Below are positions 49,333-58,061 of a stretch of DNA of 64,000 bases, one piece after another (within the stretch, counting starts at the first letter, position 1; every line of letters begins with the position of its first letter). The notes below the pieces were generated by a model. That model worked only from the letters and a program-made list of their open reading frames with translations. It searched no databases and was not told where the DNA came from. The stretch is taken from contig NZ_SMJZ01000007.1 in the NCBI RefSeq assembly GCF_004348345.1, forward strand, positions 23,858 to 87,857, given 5' to 3'. This DNA is from Nonomuraea longispora (lineage in GTDB: Bacteria; Actinomycetota; Actinomycetes; Streptosporangiales; Streptosporangiaceae). The position numbers and the translations under genes are program-made.

Positions 49333-50487
49333 ATGGCACACCCTTCGCATCCCCAGCAACCCGATCCCCATGGGTCCTGGGGGCACCAGGGGCAGCAGGG
49401 GTACGGGCCGCCACCCGGTCAGAGCGCCCCACCGCCCGGTCACGGTCCCCCGCACGCCCAGGGACCGCCGCCGCACGGCCAGGGCGCGGCCCCCTACGGA
49501 CAAGGTCAACCGCCGTACGGCCAGGGCGCGAGCCCGTACGGACAGGGTCAGCCACCGTACGGACCGGGCGCAGGCCCGTACGGGCAAGGTCAACCGCCGT
49601 ACGGCCAGGGGGCAGGCCCCTACGGACAGGGCTACGACCAGGGCGCGGGTCCGTACGGACAGGGTCAGCCGCCGTACGGGCAGAACCAGGGACAGTACGG
49701 CTACGGCAACCAGATGGGAGCCCCGTCCTACGGTTCCCCGCCGCCGGGCGACCGGAACAACAAAGCCGTGCTGATCAGCGTGATCGTCGTCTTGTCGGGG
49801 CTCCTCATCGGCGGCGGCGCGTACGGCGCCTACGCCTTCTTGGGCGCCCCTGGCCCGGCGCCCACCCTCATCGCCCAGCCGACCACGTCACCGTCCGCGC
49901 CGCCCACCTCGGCCCCGCCGTCGTCCGCGCCACCGTCCGCGCCACCGTCGGCGACGCCGAGCGATTCCCCGGAGCCGTCCAGCACGCCCAGCGGCAGTGC
50001 GGACGAGCCGCTGGAACACTCGGAGTTCGGCGACTGGAACTTCTCCCTCAAAGGCGAGAAGTACGCCGCCCGCAAGGTCGGCGGCTGGACGTACGACTCG
50101 TGCGACCCGGTGGACGCCGAAGGCGTGATGGCCGACAACAACTGCGAGAACGCCGTCCAGCTCGCCTACACCGCCTACGGCGGGAACCTCAAGGCGGTGC
50201 AGATCATCCTGGCGTTCCCCTCCAGCGGCGACACCAAGAACGCGGCGAAGCAGCTGAAGAACACCGCCGACAAGAACGTGGCCTGGCGCAGGAGCAGCGC
50301 TCACAGGAGCTACTCGTACGGCAAGATCTACACCGGCGCGTACGTCAAGCACCTGGTCATCACGATCGTCACCGCCAACTCGTCGGCCAAGCCCAAGGCC
50401 GCGAAGTTCCACACCGCCCTGCAGACCGACCGCGGCGTCTACTTCTTCATGGGCCGCCGCCAGACCGAACGCCCCGTCACCAGCTGA
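49333..50487 (+). CDS. PYGQG-repeat single-pass membrane protein
   Basis: 384 residues from ATG at 49333. N-terminal 140 residues are cytoplasmic, Gly/Pro/Gln/Tyr-rich with about ten PPYGQG/GPYGQG repeats; one transmembrane helix (about 144-170); a Pro/Ser/Thr linker (about 178-220, cell-wall-like); and a folded extracellular domain of about 155 residues (EFGDWNFSLKGEKYAARKVG onward) with two cysteines (SCDPV, NNCEN). Layout is common in actinobacterial membrane proteins; function unknown. Ends before a strong terminator. Confidence 0.8.
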   Translation: MAHPSHPQQPDPHGSWGHQGQQGYGPPPGQSAPPPGHGPPHAQGPPPHGQGAAPYGQGQPPYGQGASPYGQGQPPYGPGAGPYGQGQPPYGQGAGPYGQGYDQGAGPYGQGQPPYGQNQGQYGYGNQMGAPSYGSPPPGDRNNKAVLISVIVVLSGLLIGGGAYGAYAFLGAPGPAPTLIAQPTTSPSAPPTSAPPSSAPPSAPPSATPSDSPEPSSTPSGSADEPLEHSEFGDWNFSLKGEKYAARKVGGWTYDSCDPVDAEGVMADNNCENAVQLAYTAYGGNLKAVQIILAFPSSGDTKNAAKQLKNTADKNVAWRRSSAHRSYSYGKIYTGAYVKHLVITIVTANSSAKPKAAKFHTALQTDRGVYFFMGRRQTERPVTS

Positions 50488-50505
50488 TCGGTCCCTGACG
50501 TTCAC

Positions 50506-50540
50506 CTGCTCCGGCCGAGCCCGAGGGACGGCCGGAGCAG
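50506..50540 (+). terminator. Intrinsic-type hairpin after the PYGQG gene
   Basis: CTGCTCCGGCCG (50506-50517) pairs perfectly with CGGCCGGAGCAG (50529-50540), a 12-bp GC-rich stem with an 11-nt loop, starting 18 nt after the stop. It also insulates the erythromycin-esterase leader region. Confidence 0.75.
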
Positions 50541-50612
50541 CACGCGGCGCCTTGGCGACCCCGGTTTCGGGCGCGGACGGGGACCGTTCCGCCCCTTGAT
50601 AAGATCGGCGAC

Positions 50613-50639
50613 ATGCCCACAGGCAGCTTGTTTCTCTGA
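50613..50639 (+). CDS. Candidate antibiotic-responsive leader peptide MPTGSLFL
   Basis: An 8-codon ORF 111 nt ahead of an erythromycin-esterase-like gene. TAAGAT at 50600-50605 is a fair -10 hexamer placed so that transcription would begin at or next to the ATG, making the leader leaderless. The end of the ORF lies in the 5' arm of a long stem that covers the esterase's ribosome-binding region. This is the layout of macrolide-inducible attenuators; translation and drug response are not shown. Confidence 0.55.
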   Translation: MPTGSLFL

Positions 50640-50740
50640 CCGAGCCCGCGAACAGCGGCACCCGGACGCACACGACTGAGACGGCGTTCCGGCGTGTTGC
50701 CGCGCGCTCTTGGCCATGATCATGTCGGCAGAGAAACGAG
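50627..50740 (+). promoter_or_regulatory. Long-range stem of a translational attenuator
   Basis: The arm 50627-50643 (containing GTTTCTCTG) pairs with 50725-50740 (containing CAGAGAAAC): about 16 pairs with one bulged A and one G-T pair. The 5' arm overlaps the last codons and stop of the leader ORF; the 3' arm covers GAGAAACGAG, the only purine-rich stretch before the esterase ATG at 50751. A ribosome stalled in the leader would open the stem. Confidence 0.6.
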
Positions 50741-50750
50741 CACTACCACC

Positions 50751-52040
50751 ATGTCTTCCCACTCCTCCACCGGGCGTCCGGCCCATCCGCTGGCCCAGCA
50801 CGTGTCCGTCCTGAACACCCTCGACCCCGACGAGCCGCGCCTGGACGATCTCGACCCCCTGCGCGCCGTCGTGGAAGGCGCCCGCGTCGTGGCGATCGGC
50901 GAGGGCGCGCATTTCGTACGGGAGTTCGCCCTCGCCCGCGCGCGACTGCTCCGCTACCTGCTCGAACGCTGCGGTTTCACGACCGTGGCGGTCGAGATGG
51001 GCGCGGGTGAGGCCGCGGCCGTCAATCCCTGGCTGGCCGGCGAAGGCGACGAGGGCGACCTGTCCGGGGTGGCCGGCCTGCACACGATCAACCTGTTCGG
51101 GGAACTGCTGCGATGGCTGCGCCGCTACAACCGCGGCGGGTCCCGTCCTGTCGAGATCGTCGGGATCGACCTGCCCAACACCCTGACCCTGCGGCCCGAC
51201 CTCGACCCGGTGGCCGACTACCTGCGCGTGGTCGACGAGGGGATCTCCGGCATGGTGGCCGGCGTCCTGCGTACGGCCGGCGCGATCACCGGCGCTTCGG
51301 CCGCCGCGTCCGCCCCGCGCTGGGCGGACCTCGACGCCGCCGGCCAGGAGTCCCTGACGGCCGGACTGGCCCGGTTGTCGCTGCGGATGCGCGCGCTCGA
51401 ACCCCTGTACGTGGCCCGCAGCGACCAGCACAGCTACGACGTCGCGCGACGCCACCTGGAGGCGGCCTGCCACACCGACTACATGCTGCGCGCCATGAAC
51501 ACCCTGTTCTCCGGAACGGGCCTGCCCGACGACACCTCGGTCCGCGACCACTACATGGCCACCTGCCTGCAGTGGCATCTCGACCGCCTCGACCCCGACA
51601 CACGCGTCGTCATGGTCGCGCACAACAACCACATCCAGAAAACCCTGGTCACCTATGACGGCTATCCGACCGCCCTGCCGATGGGCCATCACCTCGCCCG
51701 CGGCCTCGGCGGGCACTACCGCGCCGTGGGCTTGACCCACACCGCCGGCGAGGTGCCCGACATGGTCTGGCCCGCGGAGGACTCACCGGTCGGGTTCGCC
51801 GTCGCGTCCGTCCCTCTCGACAGCCCGCCTCCGGGCAGCTTGGAGAGGGCCCTCGCCGACGCCGGACTGGCCACCGACATCACCTTGACCGACCTGCGCT
51901 CGGCGGACCCGGCGGTCACGTCGCTGCGGAGCATGCGATCGCAGAGCGCCACCATGGACACACCCGTCGCCCGGTCGTTCGACGCGGTCCTGTGCACCCC
52001 TACGGCGACGACCGACGACACCGCCACCTTCACGGCCTAG
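50751..52040 (+). CDS. Erythromycin-esterase-family protein
   Basis: 429 residues from ATG at 50751. Ere-family motifs: VVAIGEGAHFVREFALARAR (first His-containing active-site loop), TTVAVEMGAGEAAAVNPWL, IVGIDLPN, a central helical bundle, and VMVAHNNHIQKT (second His). Ere enzymes hydrolyse the macrolactone ring of 14-membered macrolides; the wider family includes succinoglycan-biosynthesis-like proteins of unknown substrate. The upstream leader ORF and stem favour a true inducible resistance gene. Confidence 0.88.
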   Translation: MSSHSSTGRPAHPLAQHVSVLNTLDPDEPRLDDLDPLRAVVEGARVVAIGEGAHFVREFALARARLLRYLLERCGFTTVAVEMGAGEAAAVNPWLAGEGDEGDLSGVAGLHTINLFGELLRWLRRYNRGGSRPVEIVGIDLPNTLTLRPDLDPVADYLRVVDEGISGMVAGVLRTAGAITGASAAASAPRWADLDAAGQESLTAGLARLSLRMRALEPLYVARSDQHSYDVARRHLEAACHTDYMLRAMNTLFSGTGLPDDTSVRDHYMATCLQWHLDRLDPDTRVVMVAHNNHIQKTLVTYDGYPTALPMGHHLARGLGGHYRAVGLTHTAGEVPDMVWPAEDSPVGFAVASVPLDSPPPGSLERALADAGLATDITLTDLRSADPAVTSLRSMRSQSATMDTPVARSFDAVLCTPTATTDDTATFTA

Positions 52041-52075
52041 ACACCGTACGAAGGTCCTGGACACCGTACGGACGA

Positions 52076-52109
52076 CCGCGGCGTGCGGACCGTCGCCCGC
52101 ACGCCGCGG
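52076..52109. terminator. Bidirectional terminator between ere and DUF1648 genes
   Basis: CCGCGGCGTGCG pairs perfectly with CGCACGCCGCGG, a 12-bp stem with a 10-nt loop, in the 85-bp gap between two convergent genes. ACACCGTACG occurs twice just before it. Confidence 0.75.
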
Positions 52110-52125
52110 CGTCGCCCAGGACGGA

Positions 52126-53244
52126 TCAGTCGGCGCCAGGCAGCACCAGCACCAGCAGGACGACCAGGCCGACGGCGAGGGCACCGAGCAGGATCCACGC
52201 GACGGGATGGCCCAGGTTGAGGGTCCATGACCAGGAGACGAGACGGTCGTGAACGAGCAGGGCGGGGTCGCGGCGGTTGACGTAGATCGAGCCGGCCAGA
52301 TACCAGTACTGATCGTCGTCGCGCTGCCCGAGCCCTGAGTCCTCCTGCTCCTCCCCCGGCAGAGCGGGCAGCCGGTGCCCGGCCTGGCCCACCTTGACCT
52401 CCCACACCAGCCAGCCTCCCACCGGCAGGAAGAGCGGGGCGTAGACGATAACCTGCCAGAGGGCCGAAGGGGTGACGATCTCCCACAAGCGCAGGGCCGC
52501 CAACAGCAGGCTCAGGTCGAGGCAGGCCGCGGTCAGGAGCACCATCACCGCCGTGCCGCGCAGGTAGACGCGGTAGCGGCGGGCCGATCCCCTCGGCCGG
52601 GCGGCGTCCAGCTCGGGGCGGGCCCGCAGCACGACCAGGACCAAGGCGACGGCGATCAGGATGAGCGCGAGCTGGAAGATCACCGGCAGGAACGCGCTCA
52701 GCACGGTCGTGGGCTCACGCCGCGCGGGTTCGGCGGCGTACCCTAGCAGCGGTGGCAGCGTGGCCGGCAGTGTGCCGTAACGCGCCCAGCCGACGCCCAC
52801 GGTGAGCAGGACGACGGCCAGGGCGGGAAGGGCCCACGGCCAGGGCACCCGAACCGGGTCGGTACGGAAGGTGGTGTCCACGGCGACGCCCTGACGTCGC
52901 TCGGCGGCCCACCCTCCGGTGAGCTTGGCGGTGCGGATCATGCGATGGGCGCGGTGGAACAGCAGCACGTCCAGGACCGCCAGCACCGACGTGGTGACGC
53001 CGATCGCGTCGGCGGACCGCGTGACCAGCAGCACCGGGACCGTGACCACGGCGACGAGCGCGCCCGCCGCCACGGTCGAGCGTGCGTAGGAGCGACGCGC
53101 GGCGATGACGGCCGGATCGTCCACCCGTTCCTCGCTCACGCGCACTCCGAACGCCAGGGTGGGCCTGGCCAGCGCGGGAAATGCCACCGCCAGGGCTGTG
53201 GCCAGCGCGATGGCGATCAGGCCGGCGCAGAGGATCACGATCAC
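52126..53244 (-). CDS. DUF1648/DUF5808 membrane protein
   Basis: 372 residues from GTG at 53244 (GAGGAG upstream). About eight hydrophobic helices. A DUF1648 signature (WARYGTLPATLPPLLG) lies between helices, and the C-terminal DUF5808 block reads DDDQYWYLAGSIYVNRRDPA then WTLNLGHP. Such proteins resemble SdpI-like immunity or sensing membrane proteins and are regularly paired with a YtrA-type GntR regulator. Start overlaps the regulator's stop (GTGA). Confidence 0.85.
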   Translation of the reverse strand: MIVILCAGLIAIALATALAVAFPALARPTLAFGVRVSEERVDDPAVIAARRSYARSTVAAGALVAVVTVPVLLVTRSADAIGVTTSVLAVLDVLLFHRAHRMIRTAKLTGGWAAERRQGVAVDTTFRTDPVRVPWPWALPALAVVLLTVGVGWARYGTLPATLPPLLGYAAEPARREPTTVLSAFLPVIFQLALILIAVALVLVVLRARPELDAARPRGSARRYRVYLRGTAVMVLLTAACLDLSLLLAALRLWEIVTPSALWQVIVYAPLFLPVGGWLVWEVKVGQAGHRLPALPGEEQEDSGLGQRDDDQYWYLAGSIYVNRRDPALLVHDRLVSWSWTLNLGHPVAWILLGALAVGLVVLLVLVLPGAD

Positions 53245-53630
53245 GTGTGCTCCTCGAAATTCATCAGCAGCGCCTCACACCGGCGCAGCACGTCCTGCCG
53301 GTCCATGCCCTGGACGGTAGCCTCCGCCAGCAGCACGCGCACGCGTTCCTCCCAGTCGTCGATGAAGGCCGCCTCGGGCGGTCCGGTCGTGGCGTCACGC
53401 CGTACGACCGCGCCGCTTTTGCGGTTGATCCGGATGATGCCCTGCTGTCGCAGCAGGTCGTAGGCCTTGTTCACGGTGTGGAAGTTGATGCCGAAATCGG
53501 CGGCCAGTTGCCGCGTGGAAGGCAGCGGATCGCCTTCGCGCGCCTGCTGTCTGGCGATCCCCTCCACGATCCGGTCCCGGATCTGCTGGTAGATCGGAAC
53601 CTCGCTGTCAAGGTCAAGGGTCAGCTGCAC
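53241..53630 (-). CDS. YtrA-subfamily GntR regulator
   Basis: 129 residues: GntR winged helix (VPIYQQIRDRIVEGIARQQA, LPSTRQLAADFGINFHTVNK) and a short two-helix C-terminus without an effector domain, as in YtrA-type regulators that control their own membrane-protein operons. Translationally coupled to the DUF1648 gene, which it most likely represses. The 5' region has two GTTAC motifs flanking TGTATAG but no clean palindrome. Confidence 0.88.
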   Translation of the reverse strand: MQLTLDLDSEVPIYQQIRDRIVEGIARQQAREGDPLPSTRQLAADFGINFHTVNKAYDLLRQQGIIRINRKSGAVVRRDATTGPPEAAFIDDWEERVRVLLAEATVQGMDRQDVLRRCEALLMNFEEHT

Positions 53631-53817
53631 GTCGTAACTCTATCTGCTATACAACAAGTAACACACATTGCTTCAGGGGGAACCTCATGCGGCAAGCAGA
53701 GAACCACCGGACAACACCGACCCTCCCCTTCACTTCGTGGACCGGATTATCCACGAGGAAGGCCGGCCCGCCCGTGCACACCGCTCGGGCCGCATCCCCC
53801 GAAGGGACGGCGAACCG

Positions 53818-54975
53818 ATGACCCAGCCCGTCAACCAGCAGGCAGCGCCGCCCGCCACCGCTTCGCGGCTCCTTCATGTCGACAACCTGCGCACCGCGTT
53901 GATGGCGCTCGTGGTGGTCCATCATTCCGTGATCGCCTACAGCGACATCCCGGACTGGTACTACACGGAACCGGGGGCCGACTCCTCGCGAGCGCTGCTG
54001 GACCTGCTGCTGCTGTTCAACCAGGCGTTCTTCATGGGGGCCTTCTTCCTCATCTCCGGCCTGTTCGTGCCGCGCTCCTACGACCGCAAGGGGGCCGGGC
54101 AGTTCCTGCGCGAGCGGCTGCTGCGCCTGGGCGTGCCGCTGCTGCTGTGGCTGCTGCTGATCCGTCCCCTGGTGACCATGGGCAGGTACACCACCGCCAG
54201 CGAGGCCGCCGCCCGGCAGGGAGCCGAACTGCCCTACTGGAAGTACTACCTGTCGGCGTACACACCGGGCCCGATGTGGTTCGTCGAGGTGCTGCTCGTG
54301 TTCAGCGCGCTCTACGTCCTGTGGCGGCTGCTGACCGGCCAGGGCCGGCGCACGCCTGAAACCACCCCGGCCACCGGCCGGGCGCCCGGCGTCGCCGCGA
54401 TCGCCGGGTTCGTCGCCGGGCTGTCTCTGGTGACGTACCTGTGGCGCATCATCGTGCCGATGGGCGTCACGGTGCTGGGACTGCCCTCGCCCGGTTACCT
54501 GCCGCAGTACGCGGCGCTGTTCGTCGTCGGGCTGGTCGCGGCCCGGCGCGGCTGGCTGCAGAGCCTGCCCAAGGCGGCCGGCCGGGCCGGTTTCGCCGCC
54601 GCGGCTTTGGCCACGGTCACACTCGTCTGGGTCGTGAGCTCCTACAGAGAGGTGAGCTTCGGCCACGGAACCCTGCCGTCCCTGCTGACGGCCCTGTCCG
54701 AATCGGTGCTCGCCGTCGGCATCATTCTCGGCCTCGTGATGCTGTTCAGGCAGCGCCTCAGCCGCCAGGGACGCCTGCGCAGGTTCCTGTCGGCGCACGC
54801 CTTCACCGTCTACGTCATCCACCCGCCCGTCCTGGTCGCCCTGGGCTACGCCCTGAGCGGGGTGGAAGCGCCCGCGATCGCCAAGGCCGCGCTGCTCTCC
54901 ACCATCGGACTGGCACTGTGCTGGGCGACCGCGTACGTGGTGCGCGCCCTGCCGGGCGCCAAGAAGGTGCTGTAG
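53818..54975 (+). CDS. Acyltransferase-3 family membrane protein (OafA-like)
   Basis: 385 residues from ATG at 53818 with GAAGGGA upstream. About ten transmembrane helices; the family start LHVDNLRTALMALVVVHHSV and the SGLFVPRSYDRKG catalytic-loop arginine region are present. Transfers acyl (often acetyl) groups to sugars or glycolipids at the membrane. Stand-alone gene ending in a hairpin terminator. Confidence 0.85.
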   Translation: MTQPVNQQAAPPATASRLLHVDNLRTALMALVVVHHSVIAYSDIPDWYYTEPGADSSRALLDLLLLFNQAFFMGAFFLISGLFVPRSYDRKGAGQFLRERLLRLGVPLLLWLLLIRPLVTMGRYTTASEAAARQGAELPYWKYYLSAYTPGPMWFVEVLLVFSALYVLWRLLTGQGRRTPETTPATGRAPGVAAIAGFVAGLSLVTYLWRIIVPMGVTVLGLPSPGYLPQYAALFVVGLVAARRGWLQSLPKAAGRAGFAAAALATVTLVWVVSSYREVSFGHGTLPSLLTALSESVLAVGIILGLVMLFRQRLSRQGRLRRFLSAHAFTVYVIHPPVLVALGYALSGVEAPAIAKAALLSTIGLALCWATAYVVRALPGAKKVL

Positions 54976-54986
54976 ACCCGTAAGAA

Positions 54987-55017
54987 GGGGCGACGGCCGG
55001 CGACAGGCCATCGCCCC
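54987..55017 (+). terminator. Terminator hairpin after the acyltransferase gene
   Basis: GGGGCGACGGCC pairs with GGCCATCGCCCC with one mismatch and a 7-nt loop, 12 nt after the stop. Confidence 0.65.
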
Positions 55018-55182
55018 ACCCCTCACCCCGCCGCGTCACCCGCCCGCAACGGCGCTGGACCGGCGGTGTCCCTTGTTCTGGCCCTCCGCGGTGACGGAGC
55101 TCACGGTCACCCGGGCCCTTGCCGACGTCACACCTGCCGGCCCGATCGCGTCTTGTGTGTAGACAAGGTCAGGGGGCTCAAG

Positions 55183-56577
55183 ATGCGTTCGTTGCCGACC
55201 GTACGCCGCTCGTTCCAGTTCTCCCACTGGACGTTCATGTTCGCGGAGATCGCCGTGTGGTCGTTCGTCGTTCTGCTGGTGACCGGAGCGATACTGATGC
55301 TGTTCTACGACCCCGGCATGTCCCAGGTGACCTATGACGGTTCCTACGGCCCGCTGCGCGGGCTCCTCGTCAGCCGGGCGTTCGACTCGACCATGCATCT
55401 GAGCCTGGAGGTGCGCGGCGGGCTGCTCATCCGCCAGATGCACCACTGGTCGGCGCTCGTCTTCGTGGCGGCCGTCGTGTTGCAGTTGCTGCGCATGTTC
55501 CTCACCGGCGCGTTCCGCCGCCCGCGTATCCAGCAGTGGCTGATCTGGGTGGCGCTGCTGGCGCTGGGCATGTTCGCGGGCGAGAGCGGCAACGCCCTGC
55601 CCGACGACATGCTGTCGGGTGGGAGCCTGTGGCTGATCATGTCGGTCGTGCAGTCCATCCCGGTGGTGGGCACGTGGGTGATGTCGCTGCTGTTCGGCTC
55701 GGGCTTCCCCGGCGACACGGTCATCCCGGTCATGTACGTCGGGCACCTGCTGCTCGCGGCCGTCATGGCCGTGCTGCTGATCGCCCGTGAACTGCTGGTG
55801 CGGCGCCACGGCCACTCGCGGTTCGTCGCCTCGCTGCCGGCGCGGCGAAGCGCCCGCCCGCTGATGGCGGCCGCGACGTTCGGCATGCTGATCATCCTCG
55901 GGTTCGGGTTCCAGATCGCCCCGATCTGGCTGTACGGTCCGGCCAAGCCGACGCAGATCTCGGCGGGCTCGGTGCCCGACTGGTACATGGGGTTCCTTGA
56001 CGGCGCCCTTCGGATCATGCCCGCGTGGGAGCTCACCCTCGGGGCGTACACGCTCAGTCTCGCGGTGCTCGTTCCCACGGTGGTGGTACCCGGGGTCTTC
56101 TTCACCGCGCTGGCCACGTATCCGCTTGCCGAGCGCTTCCTCCTGGTGCGACGCGGCCGCCGTGACGCGCTGGGCCGGCCCGAGAGCGCACGCCGCACAG
56201 CCCGTGAGACACCCGCGCGGAACCTGCTCGACCGGTCGCGCGACACGCCCGTGAAGACGGCGATCGCCGCCGCCGGGATCACGTTCTACGGTCTGCTGTG
56301 GGCAGCCGCGGCCAACGATCAGCTCGCCCACCAGTTCCAGCTCACTCTCAACGCCGTGACGATCTTCTTCCGATACGCCGTGGTCATCGGGCCCGTCGTC
56401 GCCTTCGCCGTCACCCGGTGGATCTGCCTCGCGCTTCAGCAGTCGGACCGCGACGTGGCCGAGCACGGCCTGGAGACGGGCATCATCATCCGATCCGCGC
56501 AGGGCGGATTCCACGAGCGGATGGCGCCGGCGCGGCAAGAGCGCGACCGTCACCGGGAGTTGAGCCGGTCAGCATAG
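55183..56577 (+). CDS. Orphan QcrB-like cytochrome b, probably one haem pair lost
   Basis: 464 residues from ATG at 55183. Closely follows actinobacterial QcrB (RGGLLIRQMHHWSALVFVAA, FRRPRIQQWLIWVALLALGM, GNALPDDMLSGG, and the Qo-site PDWYMGFLDGALRIMP). His87/88 and His188, the ligands of one haem, remain, but the partner positions 14/15 residues on are Gln101 and Arg202/Glu203 instead of His, so the second haem is predicted to be absent. No qcrA or qcrC gene is near. It may be a specialised paralogue, possibly insensitive to QcrB-directed quinone-site inhibitors. Confidence 0.82.
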   Translation: MRSLPTVRRSFQFSHWTFMFAEIAVWSFVVLLVTGAILMLFYDPGMSQVTYDGSYGPLRGLLVSRAFDSTMHLSLEVRGGLLIRQMHHWSALVFVAAVVLQLLRMFLTGAFRRPRIQQWLIWVALLALGMFAGESGNALPDDMLSGGSLWLIMSVVQSIPVVGTWVMSLLFGSGFPGDTVIPVMYVGHLLLAAVMAVLLIARELLVRRHGHSRFVASLPARRSARPLMAAATFGMLIILGFGFQIAPIWLYGPAKPTQISAGSVPDWYMGFLDGALRIMPAWELTLGAYTLSLAVLVPTVVVPGVFFTALATYPLAERFLLVRRGRRDALGRPESARRTARETPARNLLDRSRDTPVKTAIAAAGITFYGLLWAAAANDQLAHQFQLTLNAVTIFFRYAVVIGPVVAFAVTRWICLALQQSDRDVAEHGLETGIIIRSAQGGFHERMAPARQERDRHRELSRSA

Positions 56578-56665
56578 GCAGGGGGCGGCGACACCGCCGT
56601 GATGCGGGCGGTGCTGCGGCGCGTCCAGGCGGCGACGGGCAAGCGGAAGAACGCGCAACCCCACA

Positions 56666-56857
56666 GTCGACCTCGGCATCCCCGCTGCCGAGGGCTGGCA
56701 AATCACCGCCGACCAGCTCGGCCAGATCTCGCCCTGCCTACGTGCCCACATCGGCCGCTTCGGTGCCTACGCCACCGACGACCTACACCGCCAGCCCGAC
56801 CCGTTCGATCCCCTGCTGAAGGAGGTCGACTTCGCCGACGTCGGCCCAGCCGCTTGA
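56666..56857 (+). pseudogene. Tn3-family transposase C-terminal remnant
   Basis: In frame up to TGA at 56855, the sequence encodes EGWQITADQLGQISPCLRAH then IGRFGAYATDDL and FDPLLKEVDF, which looks like the extreme C-terminus of an actinobacterial Tn3-type transposase (ITP..LA.ISP...HI.RFG). Everything upstream is missing and no start codon or terminal repeat is apparent. Recognition is by pattern only. Confidence 0.5.
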
Positions 56858-56863
56858 TCGCCA

Positions 56864-57277
56864 TCAGCCGGCCGCGATGGCTTCGATCTCGAGCAGCCAT
56901 CGCTCGTCGAAGATTTCCGAGATGATCACCGTCAGTGCCGGGTGGTGATCGCCGAGGATCTCGCGGCGTATCGCCGAGTTGGCGTCGGCGTACTCGCGCT
57001 TCGAGAGAAACGTGGTGACCTTCACCAGGCTGGATGCGTCAAGACCTGCGCCGGCCAGACACGCCAGGATGTTGTTCCACACGGTCCGGCATTGCGTCTC
57101 GAAGTCATCAGGTACGTGGCCGTCGGGGGACTCGGGAATCTGTCCGCTGACGAAAACCAGCCGGGAGGCGCCGGTCACGGTCAGCGCTTGGACGTATCCC
57201 CCGAGCGAAGGAGGGGCGTCAGGTGGCTGAATGGGTGTGAAAACGACTCGATCTGCCGTCATTGTCGGGCCTTTCAT
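56864..57277 (-). CDS. RidA-family protein
   Basis: 137 residues from ATG at 57277 (or 132 from 57262). Rid/YjgF fold: LVFVSGQIPESPDG, TQCRTVWNNILACLAGAGLD, VVKVTTFLS-like VKVTTFLSKREY and a C-terminal LLEIEAIA containing the conserved Glu; the diagnostic Arg of imine deaminases (IPxR) is not evident. ATG overlaps the stop of the broken aminotransferase gene (ATGA), so it was its operon partner. Probably intact although the partner is dead. Confidence 0.85.
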   Translation of the reverse strand: MKGPTMTADRVVFTPIQPPDAPPSLGGYVQALTVTGASRLVFVSGQIPESPDGHVPDDFETQCRTVWNNILACLAGAGLDASSLVKVTTFLSKREYADANSAIRREILGDHHPALTVIISEIFDERWLLEIEAIAAG

Positions 57278-57920
57278 GTGGTGACTCCGCTTGTGCGCGT
57301 GAGCGCTCGGTCCAAGATCGCCAGGGCGGTTTCGGCCTCCGCGCGGTTGAGCACCAAAGGCGGTTTGATCTTCAACACGTTGTCGTGAGGGCCGTCCCGG
57401 GACAGCAGCACCCCATCCTCGCGGGCCAGCTCCACGACGCGCGCTGCCGCTTCAGCCGCAGGACGCTTGGTGGCCCGGTCTTCGACCAGATCCACTCCGA
57501 GGAACAAGCCGCGCCCCCGACGTCGGTCGCGTAGCGCGGGCCGTCGTCGCCGTATTGTCCTTGAGGGGCCACGGTAGGGGTCGGGTAGTTCGCACACGCG
57601 CACGGCGTCAGGCTGGACTCGATCTCTTGACCGAGATGGCCGATCAACAGCCAGAACGGCTCGCCGTCGTCGGTGTCGTGCTCGAGGAGCACGACACCGC
57701 CGTAGCCGTAGGGGTCGGGGCGGTACGCGACACCATGCACGGTACCGTCCAGCGGCGCGAACACAGGTTCGCCCGCGGGGACGAACAGGTCCACTCCCAG
57801 GTGTACGGTCCGGGCGTGCCCTTCTGCTCGGGACGGGTGAACGCTTCCGAGCGGTAGACATCGCGGTCCTCTCGGTATCTGCCCAGACAGAAGGCACCCC
57901 GAAGGGCACCGGCCCGCCGA
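57274..57920 (-). pseudogene. Shattered M23-domain/class-III aminotransferase gene
   Basis: Pieces in all three minus frames, in order: LGRYREDRDVYRSEAF; then RTVHLGVDLFVPAGEPVFAP with GGVVLLEHDTDDGEPFWLLI (M23-like domain); then CELPDPYRGP and QYGDDGPRYATDV in different frames; then RGRGLFLGVDLVEDRATKRP to the C-terminus NVLKIKPPLVLNRAEAE of a class-III PLP aminotransferase. The large actinobacterial APH-M23-aminotransferase fusion is the likely parent. Most of the aminotransferase domain, including the PLP lysine, is deleted. Confidence 0.75.
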
Positions 57921-58061
57921 CCGCCCGGTGACCCGGTCCCCGCGCCCGGGGATCTCACGGGTAATCGGGATGCCGGCTTGCACCGATGGGCCGGCGTCGC
58001 GCCATCGTTTCCCTCAATAATCCGGATGCGACCGGTGAGCGCAGCCTCATAGCCTCGCCAC

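Noticed and set aside
56599..56925. 108-residue plus-strand coding region downstream of cytochrome b
   Set aside because: Reads out of frame through the Tn3-like remnant and antisense into RidA; only the transposase-tail frame shows similarity.
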